From Candidatus Portnoybacteria bacterium CG_4_10_14_0_2_um_filter_44_20 (GTDB taxonomy: Bacteria > Patescibacteriota > Minisyncoccia > Portnoybacterales > GCA-002795985): DNA of 8,177 bases. The position numbers and the translations under genes were made by a program. The stretch spans positions 1 through 8,177 of the forward strand of contig PFOG01000054.1 of the NCBI GenBank assembly GCA_002792395.1, read 5' to 3'. The notes beneath the pieces were generated by a model. That model did not search any database and had not been told where the DNA came from. It was given only the letters and a program-made list of their open reading frames with translations. This document shows positions 5,267-8,177 of the stretch, one piece after another (position 1 is the first letter of the stretch; the number at the start of each line of letters is the position of its first letter).

Positions 5267-5889
5267 TTATCGAAAACTGCCATTATCTAAACACTGTTTA
5301 AGTTTAATTAGCGCTCGGCGATGACGGCTTTTGGCAGTATTGAGAGATTCACCCAGCCTTTCGGCAATCTCTCGAAAATTAAGCTGGTTGTCATAATAAA
5401 GCGATAAAACGGTTTTGTATCGCGGCGATAAACTTTCCGTAGCCAGCGCCAATTTCGCCCTTGATTCCAAACGGCAAGAAATTTCGTCCGGCAAAGGATC
5501 AAGGCTAGCGAGACCGGCAAGCAAGAAATTTTCTCCTTTTTCATTTTCGAAACTTGAGAAAGGCACCGTTTTTTTCTTCTTCAGCCAGTCAATCGCCGTA
5601 TTTTTAGCGATAGCGAAAATCCAGGTTTTGAACCCCGAACCAGGGCATTCGGTTCGGTACGGGGCAAGATTCTTCTCGGGATTGAATTTATGAAGATTGC
5701 GCCACATTTTTATAAAGACTTCCTGCGTAATATCCTCGGCCTCTTTTGAATCGCCGACAAACGATAAGCGAAATTATAAACCGGCTTTAGGTATTTTTTA
5801 ATCAAAATTTCCAAAGGCTCTTGGTTGCCGCTTTTAAGATAATCGCTGATAAGTTGCGCGTCAGACTTTATCGACATATTTTCATTCAT
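5267..5889 (-). pseudogene. ECF-type sigma-70 factor, frameshifted in region 2
   Basis: An RNA polymerase sigma factor of the extracytoplasmic-function class directs transcription of a stress or envelope regulon. Translation from ATG 5889 (Shine-Dalgarno AAGGA six bases upstream) gives MNENMSIKSDAQLISDYLKS and on to VYNFAYRL at residue 44. The frame then fails and ends at TAA 5710-5712 after 59 residues. In another frame the family sequence resumes exactly as GDSKEAEDITQEVFIKMWRN (region 2), FKTWIFAIAKNTAIDWL (region 2.4) and region 4 (LSPRYKTVLSLYYDNQLNFREIAERL). One missing base at about 5753-5757 explains this; a third G in TCGGCG would restore it. The repaired product is about 207 residues, normal for the class. 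A restart at ATG 5707 would give 146 residues without most of region 2. Between NPEKN and FKTW lie about 12 extra residues that contain a palindrome. TAA at 5267 ends the gene. Confidence 0.88.
5633..5664. repeat. Palindrome inside the sigma gene, probable in-frame insertion
   Basis: The arms ccgaacc (5635-5641) and ggttcgg (5651-5657) are perfectly complementary around nine bases; the outer cc (5633-5634) and gggg (5661-5664) extend the pairing after a 3-nt bulge. The stretch encodes LAPYRTECPGSG between NPEKN and FKTWIF. Most ECF sigma factors pass directly from an (E/D)K(G/S/N) to FKTW here, so about 36 bp appear inserted in frame. This recalls palindromic elements that insert into reading frames, such as the Rickettsia RPEs. 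The origin is inferred. Confidence 0.5.
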
Positions 5890-5895
5890 ATCACA

Positions 5896-5900
5896 TCCTT
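5896..5900 (-). promoter_or_regulatory. Ribosome binding site of the sigma gene
   Basis: AAGGA lies six bases before ATG 5889 on the minus strand. It is the clearest Shine-Dalgarno sequence in the window. It fixes the sigma-factor start at 5889, upstream of the frameshift, instead of at the later in-frame ATG 5707. Confidence 0.7.
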
Positions 5901-5901
5901 G

Positions 5902-5964
5902 CCTTCCCCGCCAGCCCCCGCCACTGTTTCAGCCATAATAATCGGAGGGCATTCCTCACGATTA
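5902..5964 (-). promoter_or_regulatory. Structured G-rich leader of the sigma gene
   Basis: In minus-strand orientation the leader first forms a hairpin: taatcg (5939-5944) with cgatta (5959-5964), then gagg (5945-5948) with cctc (5954-5957) and one bulged A. It then runs into a G-rich stretch (5902-5922) with runs of 2, 5, 2, 4 and 2 G, just upstream of the Shine-Dalgarno. The G runs could form a two-tier quadruplex. A TATATA/TATATT box at about 5972-5980 is a possible -10 element, but no good -35 is seen. Confidence 0.35.
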
Positions 5965-5988
5965 CCTCGTAAAATATATACCCAGACC

Positions 5989-6022
5989 AAAACATCCCCC
6001 GCAATATTGCGGAGGATGTTTT
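5989..6022 (-). terminator. Strong hairpin terminator of the FN3 protein gene
   Basis: The arm aaaacatcccccgcaat pairs with attgcggaggatgtttt with a single C-A mismatch (5998/6013). The core ccgcaatattgcgg is itself palindromic. On the minus strand it ends in TTTT and starts 23 bases after the stop codon of the FN3 gene, so it fits an intrinsic terminator that insulates the sigma locus. The plus strand also ends in TTTT, so it could act in both directions. Confidence 0.8.
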
Positions 6023-6045
6023 CAAAGACAAGAATATCTGCCTCT

Positions 6046-7572
6046 TTAATTTATCTGTTCGCCGACCGAGAAACTGGTGAATTCCAGATCGTTGACCGGG
6101 ATCAGGTCGCGGATGTTGTAACCCTTGGCGGTAAAGATGGCCATCGTCGGGAATTTGTGGAGAATATTGCCGGCGTCCCTCCAGTAGAGGTCGAATCCGT
6201 GCTTGTAGATCGGGGCGTAGGAGAAAGAATCGATGACCGGCTGGCTGATGATTGAGATTTTATTCCAGTCCAGTTTGTACTCATTGAAGATCTCGATCGA
6301 GGCCAGTTTGCGGCGGAAGTTGTTCTCAAGAAGGTAGACATCGGGGTTGTCTTCAATCTTAATCAAGCTGGCGGTCGACACGGCGTTGAGAGAAGCGCTC
6401 GAGACGGTTTTGATGGCGGCAGCGCCATAGCCGGAACCATTGAAGACATCAATTGAGCGAACAGGAAGTTTCAGACCGTTCTGAATGACCCAGATATCGT
6501 TGGAACCAGTCGCTTTCATTAGGGTATATCCGGTCTTGTTGGCCGCTGAAGCGGGAGCAAGAGCACCTGTGGACGGAGTCGCTGGTGTAGCCGGAGTGAC
6601 ACCCGGTGTGGCTGGTGTGGCCGGGGTAGCTGGTGTGGCAGGAGTGCCAGTCGTGGTGAATGTGTTGTCGGTGTAGGAACCGATGTTGCCGGTGCTGTCT
6701 TTGGATTTGACCTGATAGTGATAGGTGGTGCCGGCTGAAAGACCAGTCAGGGCTAAAGAATGAGCGGTAAGGTAAGCAGTGGTTTTCTGTTCCGAACCAT
6801 AGGCAGTGGTCAAGCCATAGACAACCCAGGAAAGTGACGCTTCGCCGGTTGTCCAAGTAATTGTCGCCGTGGTGTCCCCTGCTGTCGCTGTAATCCCACT
6901 GATAGACGGAGATGAAACATCGCCGCCGCCGCCGCCAGAACTACCGCCAAGAAAAGCCGGGGTTGTGTCAGACGCTTCGCTGCTGTACTCAGATAAATCA
7001 CCATTACTAACAACCGTCTTAATTTTATAGTAGTAAGTCGTTGCCGCTATAAGACCGGTGCTTGAATACGAGGCGCTAGCCGACGAACCAATCAAGCTGA
7101 ACGCGCCGCCTGAAGTCGTACTGCGATAAATATTATAGGTGCTCGCCCCTCCCGCGGCAGTCCAGGTAAGATTTATCTGGCTGCTTCCGGCGTCAGCCGC
7201 CACCAGCCCGGTCGGAGCGCAGATGGTGGATGTCGGAATAACTCTCACGGTTTGAGTGGTTGTTGAAGTCAGAACTATTTGGGAATAGCTATTGCTAGTG
7301 CAATCGGTAGTAAAGGGGAAATTGTTTGTCAGATAACGGCGTTCGTTGGACCGGAGCGTGAATATGGAGGTTGCCGACAACACAATATCAACATAAGTGG
7401 TACCAATTGTCATTGACGTCGAGCTGGAGTTGGCCATAACGACCAGAGTGTAATCGCCCACCGTTATGTTGGTGTCCTCGCTAAAAGTCAAAGCATCCTC
7501 GCTCGCTGCCAGCGCAAAAAATGGCAAGCCCAGCAAAAGAACAAATGAAAATAATATAAGATATTTAGGCAT
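6046..7572 (-). CDS. Secreted protein with two FN3 domains and a C-terminal repeat
   Basis: The gene encodes a 508-residue exported protein. A signal peptide covers 1-22 (MPKYLILFSFVLLLGLPFFALA, split here as MPKYLILFSF + VLLLGLPFFALA). A beta-rich N-terminal domain (24-115) follows. FN3 domain 1 spans about 118-206 (APTGLVAADAGSSQINLTW ... YYYKIKTVV). A Gly-rich linker lies at 209-217. FN3 domain 2 spans about 218-308 (ATITWTTGEAS ... GTTYHYQVKSKDSTGN), with the look of the FN3 domain found in purple acid phosphatases. A Thr-Pro-Ala linker (309-333) is next. The C-terminal region has three copies of a motif with pattern D-(I/V/L)-(W/Y)-x5-14-F/I (about 349-390, 402-442, 461-493). Such architecture fits a cell-surface or adhesion protein of CPR bacteria; the binding partner is unknown. 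No membrane anchor or sorting signal is seen at the C-terminus. The gene is intact and has a strong terminator. Confidence 0.85.
   Translation of the reverse strand: MPKYLILFSFVLLLGLPFFALAASEDALTFSEDTNITVGDYTLVVMANSSSTSMTIGTTYVDIVLSATSIFTLRSNERRYLTNNFPFTTDCTSNSYSQIVLTSTTTQTVRVIPTSTICAPTGLVAADAGSSQINLTWTAAGGASTYNIYRSTTSGGAFSLIGSSASASYSSTGLIAATTYYYKIKTVVSNGDLSEYSSEASDTTPAFLGGSSGGGGGDVSSPSISGITATAGDTTATITWTTGEASLSWVVYGLTTAYGSEQKTTAYLTAHSLALTGLSAGTTYHYQVKSKDSTGNIGSYTDNTFTTTGTPATPATPATPATPGVTPATPATPSTGALAPASAANKTGYTLMKATGSNDIWVIQNGLKLPVRSIDVFNGSGYGAAAIKTVSSASLNAVSTASLIKIEDNPDVYLLENNFRRKLASIEIFNEYKLDWNKISIISQPVIDSFSYAPIYKHGFDLYWRDAGNILHKFPTMAIFTAKGYNIRDLIPVNDLEFTSFSVGEQIN
6574..6648. repeat. Thr-Pro-Ala coding tandem repeat
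   Basis: About eight short tandem units encode the linker TPATPATPATPATPGVTPAT and the following PATP of the FN3 protein. The DNA units are 9 nt long (variants of ggtgtggct on the plus strand). Tandem in-frame units like these can expand or contract and so change linker length without frameshift. Confidence 0.8.
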
Positions 7573-7692
7573 AGAGAAATTAGTTTAATTAAACCAACAT
7601 TACCCCGACCACCAATTTGTTTTACCGGTAAGCTCCACAAGGGCATCCCCGCCCGAGACAAACTATCCGCATTTAGGTCGGGTTAAATCGGG
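7573..7692. other. Intergenic region upstream of the FN3 gene
   Basis: This 120-bp gap holds a 12-bp palindrome gtttaattaaac (7583-7594) eleven bases before the FN3 gene start and a 10-bp palindrome ttaccggtaa (7622-7631). A cgggttaa direct repeat (7679-7686, 7689-7696) overlaps the preceding stop codon. The distant pair cccgacc (7604-7610) and ggtcggg (7676-7682) could close a large loop. I see no convincing terminator with a T run and no clear -35/-10 pair. The FN3 gene has no evident Shine-Dalgarno. Confidence 0.4.
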
Positions 7693-8177
7693 TTAATTAC
7701 CGAAAATGTTCATTAAAACGGTAAAGTCAGTTCCACTAATTCTGATAAGCTTCAATACTCCATACTTTCCGGGCAAGATGGTATTTGTCGTAGTCGCCGA
7801 AATAAGCGTATTCCCAGCCCCAGCCGCTATTGTGACGCCAATATTCGCCGTTGTGGTGGCGTTCTTTACCATAATTTCCCTTACCTGTCCGTCGGTGTCC
7901 ATTAAAGTAGCTAGCGTGGTTGCGGGAGGCAAAGTTAAGGTCAAAGTTGCGGTATTCGGCGTTTCCAAAATTACATTTTCGGTGTCGATGTCCGTCGCTA
8001 CCAATGTTTCTGCCGTGTTAGAGGTAGAAGTCGAATTGAGTCCGCCGCCCTGAATAAAGGTTGAAACAGTTGCCGCACCACTTGTCAGAGCGCCAGTTAC
8101 GCCCAAAGTAGAAGCAGCAGTAACCGCGCCGTCAAGATAAGCAGCGCCATCAACCTCTAAAATTCCAGACACAAAAG
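7693..8177 (-). CDS. C-terminal end of a repetitive beta-rich surface or fibre-like protein (partial)
   Basis: The last 160 codons of a gene whose start lies beyond the window are visible; the frame is open at the edge, and GTG 8172 is probably not the true start. The visible N-terminal part (VSGILEVDGAAYLDGAVTAA and STLGVTGALTSGAATVSTF) has the short Gly/Val/Ala beta-repeat pattern of large repetitive extracellular proteins and tail-fibre-like proteins. The rest (NTATLTLTLPPATTLATLMD, REIMVKNATTTANIGVTIAA, GKYGVLKLIRISGTDFTVL) forms a compact Thr-rich beta-domain of a kind I associate with C-termini of CPR surface proteins and some phage structural proteins. No cysteine, membrane helix or sorting motif is present in the visible part. 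It lies 120 bp upstream of another secreted-protein gene, which favours a cell-surface role. The exact family is not recognised. Confidence 0.7.
   Translation of the reverse strand, partial: FVSGILEVDGAAYLDGAVTAASTLGVTGALTSGAATVSTFIQGGGLNSTSTSNTAETLVATDIDTENVILETPNTATLTLTLPPATTLATLMDTDGQVREIMVKNATTTANIGVTIAAGAGNTLISATTTNTILPGKYGVLKLIRISGTDFTVLMNIFGN

Noticed and set aside
5267..5707. Sigma factor starting at ATG 5707 as the genuine gene
   Set aside because: It would lack most of region 2, while an upstream frame with a good Shine-Dalgarno encodes the missing N-terminus.
1557..5889. Alternative genetic code as explanation for all broken genes
   Set aside because: Only the adaptor lesion is a stop codon. 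The ATPase and sigma lesions are frameshifts, and TGA and TAA serve as ordinary stops in the window.
6485..6676. Plus-strand frame encoding a Gly-Val-Ala repeat
   Set aside because: It is the antisense of the Thr-Pro-Ala linker repeat; repetitive composition alone explains it.
1..8177. Insertion sequence or transposase gene
   Set aside because: No transposase-like reading frame or terminal inverted repeats of IS size were seen on either strand.

Overview
The window looks like a chromosomal segment of a Candidate Phyla Radiation (Patescibacteria, probably Parcubacteria-type) bacterium. This is inferred from the gene repertoire: an ECF sigma factor, a small membrane protein, a DUF5666-like protein and a MacAB-like transporter in a row, plus large Ser/Thr/Ala/Gly-rich surface proteins with FN3 domains and Pro-Ala-Thr linkers. 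Most starts have weak Shine-Dalgarno sequences and the tRNA gene lacks an encoded CCA. No rRNA or phylogenetic marker is present, so the assignment is not proven. Every gene I can support lies on the minus strand, so transcription runs from high to low coordinates.

Layout in transcription order. The C-terminal end of a repetitive, probably surface-exposed beta-rich protein (7693-8177, entering from outside the window) is followed by a secreted two-FN3 protein with a Pro-Ala-Thr linker and a three-copy C-terminal repeat (6046-7572). That gene ends at a strong hairpin terminator (5989-6022). Next comes an apparent envelope-stress/efflux locus: an ECF-type sigma-70 factor (5267-5889), two hairpins behind it, a small multi-pass membrane protein in the position of an anti-sigma factor (4691-5101), a membrane-anchored DUF5666-like protein (4160-4651), a MacA/HlyD-type adaptor (2275-4077), a MacB/LolD-type ABC ATPase (1557-2272) and a MacB-type permease (320-1549). 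A tRNA-Thr(CGT) gene (13-85) closes the window.

The most striking point is that three of the six locus genes are broken in different ways. The sigma factor has a -1 frameshift in region 2. The adaptor has an in-frame TAG in the middle of its coiled coil. The ATPase has a 5-bp tandem duplication that removes the H-loop. In each case the reading frame continues after the lesion with conserved family sequence, so each was recently one gene or is affected by sequence error. The permease, DUF5666-like gene and small membrane gene are open. The DUF5666-like gene carries a run of nine C in its coding strand, a possible slippage site.

The non-coding DNA is unusually rich in perfect inverted repeats. 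Pairs of 15-bp palindromes of the form CGAGNN-N3-NNCTCG lie behind the sigma gene and in front of the adaptor gene, and a single one lies between the permease and the tRNA. A 17-bp-arm repeat resembling the dispersed ATTCCC...GGGAAT type covers the start of the putative anti-sigma gene. A palindrome-bearing in-frame insertion seems to lie inside the sigma factor gene. The functional reading of the locus (sigma-controlled efflux or lipoprotein/peptide export with an anti-sigma partner) is inference from gene order and family membership.
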